A stretch of 64,000 bases of DNA from Welwitschia mirabilis (GCA_051453625.1 JBOZIK010000001.1:50422559-50486558); one strand, 5' to 3'; positions 34,794-47,470 are shown, numbered from the stretch's first letter. The notes: generated by a model not told the origin, from the letters alone. A program made the numbers and translations.

Positions 34794-37017
34794 ATGCAGA
34801 TGGTTGTTGAAGAAGCAGTAACGTCTCCTGCAACATTTGAGAATGGAGAGGAAGACGACTTGGAACTCACTGTGTTGCCAAAAAACACCAAAGTGGTTGT
34901 TACAGGGAATAACAGGACTAACTCCATGCTTCTGGGTCTCCATGGCGTTGTCAAAAAGGCTGTGGGATTTGGATGGCATTGGCTGGTATTTATGTTTATA
35001 TTCATTCATGCTTTAGTGCAAAATCTCTCTTTCTGTTTTTTAAGTTTTGGAAATGGCTCGGATTTCTCATATTTCTTTCGTTTTTCAGGTGTTGAAAAAT
35101 GGGGCCGAGGTCAAGTTGCAGAGAAACGCCCTGAGCGTTATTGAGCTCCCTACAGGCCAAGAAGAGGATGCAGAAAATGAATGTGAAAATCCATCTTCCA
35201 ATAACAATAGCTCTGATTTAGGTGATTTTTCTGATCTTCTTTGCAAGGAATTTTGTTCTGGTTTGTCTTTTTATTTTCATAATGCACATATTCGGGTCAC
35301 TGACATTGTTTTTCCTGCAAATCTCTTTTTGGGTTTAAAGTTTCAGATGAATTTCATAAAATTAGCAAACCAAAATCCCGGTCTCGGCTTGTGGGGGGCT
35401 CCAGCAGCAGAAATGCTCACAACAATAATGCATCCCAATTGCAATCAAGTGGATCAAATGCGAATTTTCATTCGCATGGAACGATGGTATGCATAACTTT
35501 TTATATCTTGTAACATCCTTTGCATGCTTTTGGAAAAGGAGGATTTTCAGTGGAATTGTTTCTAGGGTTTTCTATTGGTTTTACCGCTTTCTTGAATTCG
35601 CAAACCCTAGCGGTCTTCTTTGCTAACATGCATTTCTCGCCAAGATCTAGATTGCTGGTTATTGCATATTTACCCTGATATAGAGAAAGATCTGTTATAA
35701 AATCTGCTTTTGTAGCATCTGAAAAATGTCATTATCCCTTTTGAATTTTGGAAAAGCTTAGTTAGGGTTTTCTTATCATGCAAGCCACGCGTAAATAGTG
35801 TATTAACATCATCCTGATTTCTGTAAACTACTTGGAATTATTTCAAAAGGTAGATTTGAGCAAGCTAGGAACTTCAGCGCTATGGAGATACTGGAGGCAT
35901 TTTAACCTTGTGAGTTTATTCTTCTGCTTTCTATTCGCTCATCTGTCTTGTTATTATTTCCGTCGCATATGTTTATTTATTTAATCATTTACTATTTTCT
36001 GGACTAGGATGATGAATTGCTAGGTCGTGAGATCCCAAGGGACCAATTAGTTTGTGCAGTTGAAAGGCACTTCCTTTCACAGGTACACCCGACTGAGCGC
36101 AAATCATTTTTTCAGTTTATTTTCAGCTCAGCATGTTAAAGTCCCTCTGCATTTAGCTTTGTTTATCAAAATCTTGATGAAAGTGAATGCCATTTACCTT
36201 AGGACTGGGCAAATTTACTCACAGTTCATGCATAGTTTATGTCATTTTACACTTTAGGCTTGCAAATGCTGGCAAAGATCTATTAAGTTTGTCATTGTAG
36301 TCATTCTACTGTTAGCAGCATCTGCTTCGTGCTATTTTTAAGAGATTTTAGATGCCAGCAATTTCTTCTCTATCATTTTCCAATAAATGTAAGTTTTTGT
36401 TGTCACCATTGCATATATGTATAATTTGAAGAATACGATTGTCATCCATTCTTGATGCTGTAGACTTGGAGTTTGCCTTCTGTATTGAGGTTTTTTCCCA
36501 TCATGCCCCTCTGGGATTAGATCCTTGCATTTCACATTTTTGCATGTGTACTGCTTCACTATATTTATCTTAATATTCAAGTTCTTGGAATTTGAGTTCT
36601 CCACAATTTGAATGGAACATGCTGGCCCTTTTTCAAAGTCCTTTTTCTTTCTGGAGCCATTTTCAGTATGGGTTCTTTCTGATGTCGTGCAGATTTCTTT
36701 CAACCCATTTTATTACTACTTTTACGATGCCTCTGTTTTCTTAATATTGCTGGTGTTGCATCCTGTGAAACATGTTACAACATTCAAAGCATGTTCAAAA
36801 ATTATCTATTTCAAATTGTGGTTGAGATGTTTCAGACAAGAAGGAAAGTTATGAATATTTAGCGGTTGGTTTGCTTGTGTTTCAGTAAAAATGTTATATG
36901 CTAGTGGCTTTTCTAACTTGTGAACGTGTTTCATCCTCCTTCAAGCAATTGGATGAGCTGCAGGTAATAACGGGTTTTGTGCAAGCTGCCAAAAAGCTAA
37001 AGACTGTTTGCAGATGA
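34794..37017 (+). CDS. AFR1/AFR2-like: SAP30-like histone deacetylase complex subunit (AFR1/AFR2 type), six coding exons
   Basis: Coding exons are 34794-34985, 35089-35221, 35347-35486, 35850-35909, 36008-36082 and 36946-37017. All introns are GT-AG, the phases are consistent, and the spliced CDS is 672 nt (223 residues plus TGA). The N-terminal part has an acidic segment, then LELTVLPKNTKVVVTGNNRT (residues 24-43) and a conserved block ending WHWL|VLKNGAEVKLQRNALSV at the first splice site. A Ser/Asn-rich linker (about 90-155) follows. The C-terminal part (about 156-223) is the Sin3-binding SAP30 domain: VDLSKLGTSALWRYWRHFNL, a helix with DQLVCAVERHFLSQQ, and DELQVITGFVQAAKKLKTVC. In Arabidopsis AFR1 and AFR2 act with histone deacetylases in the nucleus to repress targets such as the flowering gene FT; the same role here is inferred from family membership. 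The start was chosen because 34794 is the first in-frame ATG and has A at -3; a second ATG is at 34800. No frameshift or stop occurs in the exons, so the gene appears intact. Confidence 0.93.
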
Positions 37018-40000
37018 AGGCACCAGGCAGAGCAATTGACATTGCCATGTCATAGCATTTACCCATTTGTGTAGAATTTGGTTCACAAAAACGATAGATG
37101 AGCAAATGTAATCTGTCTAGGTTCAACATCATCAGATGAATAATGGAAATTTCAGATTTCTTTACTTGCTGGGTGAAGTTGATTTTGATGGGGGAAATGT
37201 TTCCATATGTACTGTATACAAACATATATAAAATCTGTGGGAGCACTCTCCCTTTGTTTTCTGCCAATACAAGGACAAACATGGGTGCTTTTGAATGGTG
37301 ATTGTCATATTCAATGCTAAATGTACAAAGCTATGGATCGAATGTCCATATTGAATACTCATTTTTGATAATGCTTAATACTTCTGAATTGTACTATTTT
37401 ACAATTGCTGCTTTTTTTTTCAAACTCTGTGGTCTGGAGCTTCATAAACTTATGTATGCCTAGACCACTGCATTTGTGGTTTAGCTAATTAAAATGTTTC
37501 ATATGGTCTTCCTTCTTCCAACTAATGGGTGTAGAATATACATTAGAATACACATTAGAGCCCTGTCATTAAGACTCATCGCAGTTGAAGAAATGACGAA
37601 CAAGGTGAGCAAATACTATTCATGTTTGACATAGTATCAGTTTTTACGACTGCAAAGAAGGGGTAGTCTGTTACATTAGACAACAAGGTATTTGTTTTGT
37701 TGCAGAAGCTATACTGGTTATTTGACTTATTTCTATCTTGTGTCCTGTTCCATCTCTTTTTGGCACTTTGCAATCTTTACGTGTTCATTCCTAATTACCA
37801 GAACTATATCTTATTTGACCTCGTGCATGGTAAATTTTTTGGCTATGCGCTGTGTTAAGACAATGTGTTGGGTGACTTTCAGTTGTGTCTATTTTTGTCT
37901 TGGATTTTCCCCAGATGATAAACTCCACGCTGTAAATAATCATGTAGTTGCAAGTTAAGCTGTAAATGTGCATAGAGCTCTTGTAATGTTCTCCAGCAAG
38001 CCTTATCCCAACACATCATGCACACAGTCAGAATGCTGTGTGTATTAAGCAATCTCAACTTATGCTAAGAGAATGACTGTTATGATTAGTGGTGCAATAG
38101 GAGTTTGGCCTATTCTTTTGAAATTTGTTTCAATCATAGTGAAGCATGCCTGGACTGCCCTGTCTGGTTGAACTGGACCACTAGGACAGTGTATCCCTAA
38201 ATTAGTTAAGAATTCTGAAGTTATTTACTGATTAGTCACTAACTGCATACCTTTCTAAATTTGCTATGATGGTAAAATAGCTATGATGTTTTTGGAAATT
38301 AGGAATGTTAAATACTTTCTATGTATTTCTTTTCTTTTGCTGTAACTGGAGATTGTCTTACTCTGTATTCGACCTTTTAACAGAGTATTTTTGTCATTTG
38401 CAGAAGCCAGAATATCAAACTGACACATACTCAAAATGACAGTTATTTTTGTTTCCTTCAGATCATGTTACAGAATGTAAATATGTCTGTTGTTTGAAAG
38501 GAAACTTTCTATGAGATTCAAATTCCACTGTGCTGTTTATCCTCATCCTCAGATCTTATCTCATTTTATTTGGATTATTTCAGTAACAAATTTAGCAATG
38601 ATGACAGACACATCTCAAAATAGCATATCACAATGCTTATTTGTAAGTAGTTTGGTTACAGAAGATATCCCAAGCCTGTCGCAATTTTGTGTGTTGAGTT
38701 TTCCTTTCAAATTAGATGACAGGAACTTTGAAACTGGGAAGAATTCTACATTATATTGAAATTGGTTCTTCTTCATCGCAGATGACAGTAAAATTTTGAA
38801 AATGCGAAGAGTGGGGCATGATATAGAATATTGATGAATACTGCAACATAGAGTATTAGCAAAGAGCATTAAAATGAACAGATATAGCGTATGATAAGAA
38901 CATACCCATCTCACCTGGAACCCGAAGATTTCTCTTTCAGTTAGTTACCTTTTGGTATTGATATTGGGATTCAGTTTCTGGCTTTTAATAGAAGTTTAGG
39001 TAATGGAAACAGACATTTCTGGGAGCGGTTGAAGGGACAAGTTGCAAATCATTTTAGGAATCTTATTCCTTTCACTGCTTGCATTAGACGATGGGGTTGA
39101 AAGGTTGTCAAATCAGCCATGCAAAAACAGTTCGTAGGCCATCATTTAACAATGTGTTAGGGCTTTGCCCAGGTTACAATCTGAAGAGAATAAAAGGGGT
39201 AAAAGAATTGGGTCTATCTTACAGACAAAGGATCAAATTAGGAGAGGATAAAATAGTGTTACATGGAAAATCAATTCCATTATGTTGCTGTACAGATCAA
39301 AATTGCTCTGAATTCCATTGTTGAGATATCTCAGTCAAGTTGCACGTGAACAAGTTTTGTTTTGGATGCTGCTTTATAAGTAGGAGTGGTTTGTCTTAGT
39401 TTTTTGAGTGTTGAAAGATTTTTCAAAAAAGGGAAACTGTAAGCCTGAACTTGATGGCCAATATCAGTTATACAAGCAATGATTTTGAAATCTGGAAGTG
39501 AATCATACTTGAATTCTGATTTCATAAGGTCAAATTGTCCTCATCATTCCTCTAAAATATCTTTCTGTTTTAAGAAGGAACAAAAAGTGAAACCCATAAA
39601 AAATTAAAACCAAAAAATTGGTTGAGCCCTAGAATGTAGTGTAGCAATTGAAAAACCACTTAGAGAGACACTTCATAAAAACCCTTTGTGCTCTGGATAG
39701 TGTTCCAGTTAGTTTTTATCAAAGCCATGTAAGAAACAAGAGTCTTATAGAGCTTGCAGTAGCCCAAGGATTCCTATCAAAAACTTACTCATCTCTACAT
39801 CTACTAATCTCATTCCTAAACAAGCACATACAGTACCTCTACATGCTATATTCATTTTATTTGTATTGATACTCTATGCCCCCTGGTTTAGAAGAGCTCG
39901 TGGTTATAGGTACGTAGCCAATGCACACCTAGAGGAGATGCATGTTATGAAATAAGCATCAAAAGGACAAAGTAAAGAACAAACACAAAAACATTTCACA

Positions 40001-42048
40001 TGGTTGGCACTTAGGCCATGATAAAAGCCGATGAAGCTTCTGTAGCAGAGAAGAAACATGAAAGCCAACACAATGATGAGATATTATCTTGCAGATGTAT
40101 ATTTGTTAACATTAGAACATTAACCTGTGTCCATTACAGTCTGCTTGTTCAAACCATAGCTTGCTAGCAAAGAGTCATGTTGGCTACATGCCTGCCACCA
40201 CCTGGAAGTTTCAACCACGTAATGCTATCAAATTGGATTCGAATTAGCCACGCTCTACTATTGTAACGCACTGAAATCCTCCATCCATATGTAATTGATA
40301 TGACTGGAGAATCGTTGGAAAAGGCTCCAATATTCTCCCACTGTAACAGATATTGAGATCAGGACGCCTTCTTTGAACCAATACTTTTGTTTTGAATGCG
40401 GTGTGCAATTGCGCTACCATCCCAGATTCATTGTATAATGGACAAAATCACGGGATGCCAAATATTTGCTTTTGCATGATTCCTTTTGAAATGCTATCAA
40501 CGAAGAGTCTCCATCCCTGAAATAACAAAAGGAGCAAGAATGGTGGAGGTTGAACTCGTAGATGTGCTTACAAAACGTGGAAACATTGCATGAAGCAGTC
40601 TTCTGTTAAAAACCAAAACATGTACCTTATAAAATCCTACAGACTTGAGATTCCAACACCAGAAATTATAAATATGATGCAGTTTCAAGTCATGAATGAG
40701 AAATCTATTTGGTCATTTTATCTAGACTTCAACCTCACTGTTCTCATTCTTAAGTACAAAACTGAGCAAAGGAGTACTGTCACTATACTATTAAAAGCTA
40801 TAAATTATCTGTAGCTAACGTTCTGCAGAATGAATGCCCTTAGAGAAATGGACAAGAATTGTAATATCAACATCAATCAAAGGCAAAACTGTTTCCCCTT
40901 TTGTTAAAATCCAAAGTTTTTGCCCCCTTACCCATAAACAATCCTCCTCTCTTTCTTGAAGAGGACTTGGAGAATTCCCTTTTAAGATTCAGATCTATAC
41001 CTTCCTTTAAAAACTCTTAAAAAATCCTATCAGCATGATATCTTAGCTTTTAAGCAAAGGGTCTAACATGTCAATGTTGCTCATTGTTCAACATCTTGAC
41101 ATTCATTGCATGCAGATATGCCAGCTGAAAGCAGCCACCTCTTAATCCCTTACAATTACACAATTCTAAAATCATAGATTTACATGTCTGAAAAAACAAG
41201 GAAAACTTCACAGTCCAAGTTTGTAAGCTTTATCACAGTTAAGGTGCATAGCACAGTTAATGACTTGAAAGAGCTTTCATGACAACAAAAGAAACATCAC
41301 CTCCTGATTTATAGTTTAGCTGATTTGACTTATGTTTAGAAGTTGTAAGCTTCAACATCTTTAGTTTAAGTCTTACAATATAGGGTTGGCTTGTGGCTAA
41401 ACCGTATCTTCAAGATGCATAAATAATGGAGGTTTGACACCTTAGTTACGAATTACAAGTCAAACCTGGACATTTGGTGGCTAGCTACCAAGCTAGATTT
41501 GCTAAGTGAAAAACATCAACTGCGACTCAAAAGTTCAAGCCACATACAATTAAAAAGACATGATCTGCATATCAAACTAGCATTGTACTCTTCCTGCACC
41601 ACACCGACTGGAATGTGTTCTATGCATATGTAATTCATGGAAGTTCGAAACAAAGTATACTTGCACTACTAGGACATCTTAATGAATTAACAGAAAGTTT
41701 TAACAATGCTGAAGCATAAGATAAAAGTAAGACCAAAGAATGCCCTGAAAATTGAGCCTCATTAGTTATGTGGTGTCAATAGCTAAAGACTCAAAAAAAG
41801 GTTTGAAACTTGGAACAATTGGGTTTTCTAAGAAACTTCATAACCAAGCATGAAAGATCTCCTCATTCCATAAAGTTTCTTGTGAACAAGGCATCCCAAA
41901 GATAAAGTAGGTGACACAAAAGTAAACCTCACTTTGCATCTTTTAGATTCTGTTGACAGTCTTCTTCAGAAACCACAAGAAGAAGACAGTTTTTCAAAAC
42001 AGAATTCCTTAATAGAGTTGGGGTGACAGTATCTTCCTCCCCACCAAG
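37018..42048. other. 3' flank of the AFR-like gene and intergenic sequence
   Basis: The first few hundred bases should hold the 3' UTR; I could not pick a reliable polyadenylation signal. The rest has moderate AT content and no repeat pair I could detect. Short ORFs occur on both strands (for example 39091-39324 plus, 77 codons), but none has a recognisable domain, splice support or neighbour support. A small unrecognised gene or non-coding transcript cannot be excluded. Confidence 0.5.
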
Positions 42049-42450
42049 TCATGCACCGCTTTGGTGAGAAGAGTGTCTGAGAAAGCCTACAATATTCCTG
42101 CAAAAACCCAACAACGAATAAGAACCCAATTTCTTTTTGACCTTTGTCTTGCCTTTTTTGGTCTTCATTCTGGTTTTTGAAGGCGAGGAAGGAGAAGCAA
42201 ACTGAAAGTGAAGGCTTCGGCAGTGCTCTGCTTTGAAAAAGCTTTGATGCTTCTTCTTCTGCAAATCTGTTGATGATGAGATGCTTGATAAACGTTTGTA
42301 TCTCATTGATTGACTTCTGCTACAGCTTTCACATTCATCTGCTGCACAGATATCACTTTCTTCCTCTTCTTCTTCTTCTCCTTCTTGAGAGAAGGAAGAT
42401 TCATTGAAGTTCATAAGCCAAGACTGGTAAAGCTCTCCCATCTCCTCCAC
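42049..42450 (-). CDS. hypothetical small protein, 133 residues
   Basis: A complete ORF runs from ATG at 42450 to TGA at 42049-42051. The N-terminus (MEEMGELYQSWLMNF) is followed by an acidic run with seven Glu in a row (about residues 24-30), a Cys/Ser segment (CAADECESCSRSQS), a Ser-rich part, a strongly basic Lys stretch (about 95-112, KTRMKTKKGKTKVKKK) and a hydrophobic C-terminus (LGSYSLLGFCRNIVGFLRHS). The acidic-then-basic layout and less AT-biased codon use differ from the shadow ORFs around it, so it may be a real intronless gene or a first exon. I do not recognise the family. No membrane segment or signal peptide is evident. It lies in the gene island, about 5 kb downstream of and convergent with the AFR-like gene. 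A 10-N gap sits 85 bp upstream, in its promoter. Confidence 0.5.
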   Translation of the reverse strand: MEEMGELYQSWLMNFNESSFSQEGEEEEEEESDICAADECESCSRSQSMRYKRLSSISSSTDLQKKKHQSFFKAEHCRSLHFQFASPSSPSKTRMKTKKGKTKVKKKLGSYSLLGFCRNIVGFLRHSSHQSGA

Positions 42451-42534
42451 CTTTCAGAGGGTATCACGATCCATCTCTTACCAGTCACAACTTAAAGGAA
42501 GAGATTGCAGTCAAACTGAAGCGGGTCCTTTTTC

Positions 42535-42544
42535 NNNNNNNNNN
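42535..42544. other. assembly gap (10 N)
   Basis: Short run of N upstream of the 133-residue ORF. Confidence 0.99.
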
Positions 42545-43880
42545 CAATAAAAGTCGAATGAAGAACAATATGCTCTGGTATGAATGATGCCAATTGCTTA
42601 GTGCACATCATGATTCTTCTCAAAAACAGTGCCTCATTGAATGATTCGATTTAGTAGCATTTTTGTTTGTATTTAATTGAAAAGGTAAGCTAAGCATATA
42701 GGCCGTGAAGTTACAGATAGGTTTTCCGAAAAGGTTAAAAGATCCACAGAAGAATGTCTTTTGATACCGCCGGCAAATATCATTAATACTCAATGCGCTG
42801 GGGCCGAAGACTGGACGCGACATCGGCACCGACTGAAAGTTCTCGCGTATCCGATTTCGCAAGAGGCTTCTTTCTACTAAATTTGATATGTTTTCCATGG
42901 TCTTTTAATCATGTAACCGTCGATGAAAAATTCAGTCCAGAAGTAGTTGCAGAAATGTCCTCCGGCGTGATTTTGATTTCTGAGATTAACAAGTCATTTT
43001 GTCATCAGGCTGATGCCTTTGCTTCCCAGATGGGCCACTTTTTGGAGTAAAGCCATTTCCAGAGAAGGTCAGGAGCACGTTATGTTTGTGTGGGCGTTGA
43101 TCTGAAGGATTCCTTGCAGGCTTTCTTCAAGCTGACAATAAGGCTAGCGCCAAGCAGCGGCCAAAAAAACAATAAAAGTATTACTGAGCAGCAGCCAAAT
43201 ATAAAGCCTGGAATGAGTAGAGACTACGATTGAGCTATTGCCAAAAAGCAGCGGAATGTAAAGACTGAACGGGTAGAAAATAGTAGCTAACTGGTATCCT
43301 TGCTTGAACTTCGAGTTTTTTTGTCTTTGGAGTTTAAATTTTATAGTGGTTGAGTTGGTGTTCAAATTTAATGGTGGATGGGTTGGCTTGTGCTTTTATG
43401 CTAAGAAGGAACACCCATGGGCCATCATTTGCTTAAGCCAAGCAATAATCGTGACGAGTAAGCCAAGCAATAATTGTGACAAGTGGAATTAGAGAAAGGG
43501 GGAAAAAGAGAGGAAAAAGAAGAAGAAGGAGAAGGTAGATATATCATTGATGATTTGTATTGTTAGTGAAAGCTAATATGCATTTTGTATTACTAGGTTT
43601 ATGGAAATCATTAAGAGTTGTTAAATACAAGAAATGAAGAAATGTAGATGACATGAATTCATGGGAGCACAACACATGGCGTGGTTGATTTGAGCCATGT
43701 TATAAGTTTACAGCTAGTGTTGGACTTTAAAAATATTGTTTTAATAAAAGCAAAAGCATATAAGTGACCTAATAAATGAAGCCATAAATACACAAGAAAA
43801 TGGTCTAAAAGCAATAAGTTCTAAAGATCAAAACCAAGAACAAGAAACAAAACCATAATGTAAAAAGGTTCAAGTCGCAA
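42545..43880. other. right part of the gene island
   Basis: About 42600-43150 has balanced composition and open frames on both strands (42620-42898 minus, 92 codons; 42793-43050 plus, 85 codons). They overlap on opposite strands, so at most one could be real, and neither shows a known domain. A purine-rich AGAA/GGA tract lies at about 43490-43540. No repeat pair was noticed. Confidence 0.45.
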
Positions 43881-44063
43881 CTGTATGAACTATATCAATT
43901 ACTTCCCATTTATATAAATTGTTTATCTTGAATCTAATGTTGAAAAGATGCTTTTTATAAGATCTCATATTTATTTGTAGTAGGGATCTAAAAGTCATGC
44001 TTAAGATCATGAAATATAACCATGCAATGAAGCTTCCAAATGTTGTATAGGACTATTCCAAAT

Positions 44064-44611
44064 GTTTTCAAACATTCAAATTGCTTTTTTTTTGTTTGGA
44101 TTTGCCCTCAACTAGCTCAAAGAACTTATCTAATTTCTCTTTAAGCTTTTGAAAAGTTTTTTCCAAGCTTGTCAAGCATATAAAGTTTAAGTGCTTCTGT
44201 CTTAAGTAAATCATCTTCCATGCACTGGGAGATAAGAAACCATGATAATGCCTAATTGTNNNNNNNNNNNNNNNNNNNNNNNNNNNNNNNNNNNNNNNNN
44301 NNNNNNNNNNNNNNNNNNNNNNNNNNNNNNNNNNNNNNNNNNNNNNNNNNNNNNNNNNNGTATGAACTATATCAGTTACTTCCCATATATATGAATTGTT
44401 TATCTTGAATCTAATGTTGAAAAGATGCTTTTTATAAGATCTCATATTTATTTGTAATAGGGATCTAAAAGTCATGCTCAAGATCGTGAAATATAACCAT
44501 GCAATGAAGCTTCCAAATGTTTTATAGGACTATTCCAAATGTTGCATAGGATTAAAGGTTGAGGGCAAATCCAAACAAAAAAAAAAAAAAGCAATTTGAA
44601 TGTTTGAAAAC
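44064..44611. repeat. inverted repeat, about 48-bp arms
   Basis: The left arm, 44064-44111 ('gttttcaaacattcaaattg' onward to 'gccctcaa'), is the reverse complement of 44559-44611, apart from the length of the A/T run. The arms bracket the 100-N gap at 44260-44359. It could be an inversion breakpoint, a foldback, or a misjoined contig end. Confidence 0.75.
44260..44359. other. assembly gap (100 N) with duplicated flank
   Basis: Sequence right of the gap repeats that starting at 43884. Confidence 0.95.
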
Positions 44612-44662
44612 ATTTCAAAAAAAAATATGTGCAATGGGTGCTTGGAAGTTATTATAAAGTTG

Positions 44663-44672
44663 NNNNNNNNNN
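44663..44672. other. assembly gap (10 N)
   Basis: Short run of N. Confidence 0.99.
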
Positions 44673-45170
44673 AAATAAAAGACATTTTGGAAACGTAAGT
44701 CCTAAATGCTTTAAACAAGTACTAATGGACAAGCCCTTACCATTAAAAAAATAGAAAAAGGGGAAAAAAGAAAGAAAAAAGAAAAGGAAGGAAGCTGAGT
44801 TAGGTGCAGAGGGGGAAACGTTGGGCATTTCCAAATATTTTTTATTTTTTGCTTTGATGAGCTACGAGCCACTTGAATTTACCATGTATTCAACTTGTCA
44901 TGAAGATTTTAATTTTCATTAATCATGTCATAGATGATCTTTGCCTTGAAAGGAACAACGACTCTTCCCTTCATCTAAGCAATATCTAATTGCACTTCTA
45001 GACTATCATCCAGCTCAAAGAACTTATCTAATTTCTCTTTAAGCTTTTGAAAAGTTTTTTCTAAGCTTGTCAAGCATATAAAGGTTAAGTGCTTCTGTGT
45101 TAAGTCAATCATCTTCCATGCAATGGGAGATAAGAAACCATGATAATGCCTACTTTTCTCTAAGTGAAAC

Positions 45171-45749
45171 ACAACCCAGGTGAATGAATAGTTGATGTAG
45201 CTTTATTAAATGGGATCCACAAATGATTTAATTTTTGAAGCATTAATCTAGAAACCTTAATGCACACATATTTCTAATAATCAATGAACAAAGTCCAAGT
45301 CTTCCAAATTTATTTTAAAGCCAAATAGTTGAAATTGAAATAGCCTTATGGAGGGAGGAAAAAGTGAAAGAAACCATTATCATGCTAGTTGCCTAAATTT
45401 TTAAGACTTTCTTGATTAATTCTATTTTCAAAAAGAATGTTACAAGCATCATTATTATCCAAATCTTTTGCTAACCATGCATAATGCTTAATAAGTTCAA
45501 GACCCACATCTTCTTTTCTTAACCTACAAATTCAACTCAAAGACAAATAATAGAAATTCCTATTCCACTTCGGTGACAATCATTATACAACTAAAAACAT
45601 GGATTAAGATATACATTAGCAAATGCAAATATTATACCCAACTTTTAAATTGGCCAACATTCTACTTTAAATCTTAATTGTAAGGTTGCCACTATCCTTA
45701 AGTTTTGAATCTTAATTGTAATCTAGGCTTAGCATTAACATTTTCCAAC
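45171..45749. other. AT-rich sequence left of gypsy 4 gag
   Basis: No coding or RNA feature seen. It may hold the 5' leader or LTR of the gypsy element that begins near 45750, but I found no primer-binding site. Confidence 0.4.
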
Positions 45750-46680
45750 TCCGCACCTCCATTAAGTACAAGTCAACTACCTAGCATACTAAGTTTAAAT
45801 GTACCAACAACAGCTATGCTAGGATCTACCTTTAAATCCAATGTAATACCTCAACAAAATCCTCTATGACACTTTACACCAATACAATAATGAAAGTTGG
45901 TAGTGCAAGCAAGACAACCACCTTTACCATATTATTTATGATAAAATCAAGTTAAAACAGCTCTTGTATGACCTCAATTTGAAAACTACAAATCTTTAGA
46001 GCTTCCAAATGAAGCTCAACTAGGATAAACTCTAAAATATATAAACTTCTAATGTGCACAAATTCAAGATAGACCATTAGTATTTTCATTTGCACTAGAT
46101 GTAGAAGTTAAAAATGTATACTTATTACCCTCCTTCTATAGAATAGACACTAATGATCTTATGGCACATCAAGTAGAGTTTGAAAATATGTTAGGATTCC
46201 TAGTATTAATAGGTGTAGATAAGACAAAAATAATTGCATTTAGAACTACACTAAAAGATAAATCAAAATTATGCTTGCATATCTAGCAAAGTTCAATTTG
46301 ATCTTAAGAGGAATTTAAAAATGCATTAATAAGTAAATTCCTTTACGATGATAAAATATATAGTCTACATAGATAACTAATGAGTTTTCAACAAAAGGAG
46401 AAAGAAGACTATGACAAAACATATGAGTTTTTCTATAGGTTTCGTCAGGAGAATCCTCATCATGTGTTTCCATCCCATCAACTACTATAGGTCTTCATCA
46501 AGGAATTACACAAATATATGAAGTAAGATGTTGACTTTGTATCTAGAGGAAAAATATTGAATAAAACACCTAAATAAGCATTTAAGATTTTAAGAGAATT
46601 AGTTAATTAAAGCAAAAGATAGTTAACAATACCAAGTTTATTTTTCCTAGGAATAAGTGGCATTGGTTAACAAGATGGAG
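45750..46680 (+). pseudogene. gypsy 4 gag, decayed
   Basis: The plus-strand frame reads YLLPSFYRIDTNDLMAHQVE, then TKIIAFRTTLKDKSKLCLHI, LISKFLYDDKIYS, SFQQKEKEDYDKTYEFFYRF and PHHVFPSQQL. These match the gypsy gag series (F.G....P..H...FE, RAFPFSL.D.AK.WL, F...FF, FRQ...E.LYEAWERF, CPHH......L). Several stops occur at likely Gln and Trp codons. No intact zinc knuckle was seen. Confidence 0.78.
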
Positions 46681-47470
46681 GAAACAATGCAAAAATTGAT
46701 GAGTGTTATGTTTATGTATCAATGTTAAGTATCCACTATAACATATGTACAAATTCCTGCAATGCTAATATAGTTTGTAATGCGATCACGGCCTATCCCT
46801 CAATAAAAAATAGACTATTATGCCTCAAGTCAAATAAGAAGAAACAAGCTTGTATCAAATAGCCACTGAGAACTTGTGTTTTTTATGAATTAATTAGTCC
46901 TGAAGCCTGTTCTTGTGGAGCATGAAAATATGTGTCTAACATGGTTAAGCAAATGATAGTAATATTTCAAGTAACACTCTTGCCACTTTTACAACTCTAG
47001 TTCCACCTCCATAACTTAGCTATATTAATAACCTAGACCACAATTAGAAGGGGTACCCAAATTACTAGCAAAGATCACCAATACTAACAGAATTCCCATA
47101 GACCTCCATTTCAAAAAAGACATTGTCAAGGTAATAATGATATTTTCAAGATTAGATAACTCTATCGGTGATACATCATGACACAGTGTACACGACAATA
47201 AATGAACTTGATGAATTAGAAAATTAGGGACATGGAAATAATGCTGATAGATTTTATTTAGATGAAAAAATTAGTTCTATCATTTAAAGGAGAGTTGATC
47301 CTTCCTAATAAGCCTTCTAAACATGCAAGATAGGTGATCGTAATAAGTGAAAAAAATCTTAAAAAAATATGAAACACTTAAAGCTCTAGATACTAAGAAA
47401 GTAGAAGCATTTAAGAAGAATTACTTAGAAGAAACAACTCCACGAGATGATTAATTAAAGTTACTAAAAC

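Larger units (their letters stand above)
43884..45170 (-). repeat. locally duplicated repeat of unknown type
   Basis: The segment from 43884 ('gtatgaactatatca') reappears at 44360 after the 100-N gap with a few substitutions. The segment 44110-44250, encoding on the minus strand HYHGFLSP.AWKMI, then FICLTSLEKTFQKLKEKLDK, reappears at 45010-45160. The peptide is basic and coiled-coil-like; the family is not recognised. The two versions differ by a few substitutions, and they may be separate copies or alleles left unmerged at the gap. Confidence 0.55.

Noticed and set aside
35047-35496. 149-codon plus-strand ORF
   Set aside because: It runs through introns 1 and 2 and exon 3 of the AFR-like gene. 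Its exon 3 portion is in a different frame from the spliced protein.
35687-35701. 15-base match between intron 3 and the promoter ('aagatctgttataaa')
   Set aside because: A short AT-rich match; chance is a sufficient explanation and no function is implied.
36338-36854. ORFs of 80-121 codons on both strands
   Set aside because: They lie in the 863-bp intron 5 of the AFR-like gene, overlap on opposite strands and have no recognisable domain.
39091-39324. 77-codon plus-strand ORF with several Cys near its end
   Set aside because: It has no recognisable domain, splice context or repeat partner. I could not separate it from chance in a moderate-AT region.
42620-43050. 92-codon minus and 85-codon plus ORFs overlapping each other
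   Set aside because: They are mutually exclusive and without recognised motifs. Balanced base composition alone is not enough to call either a gene.
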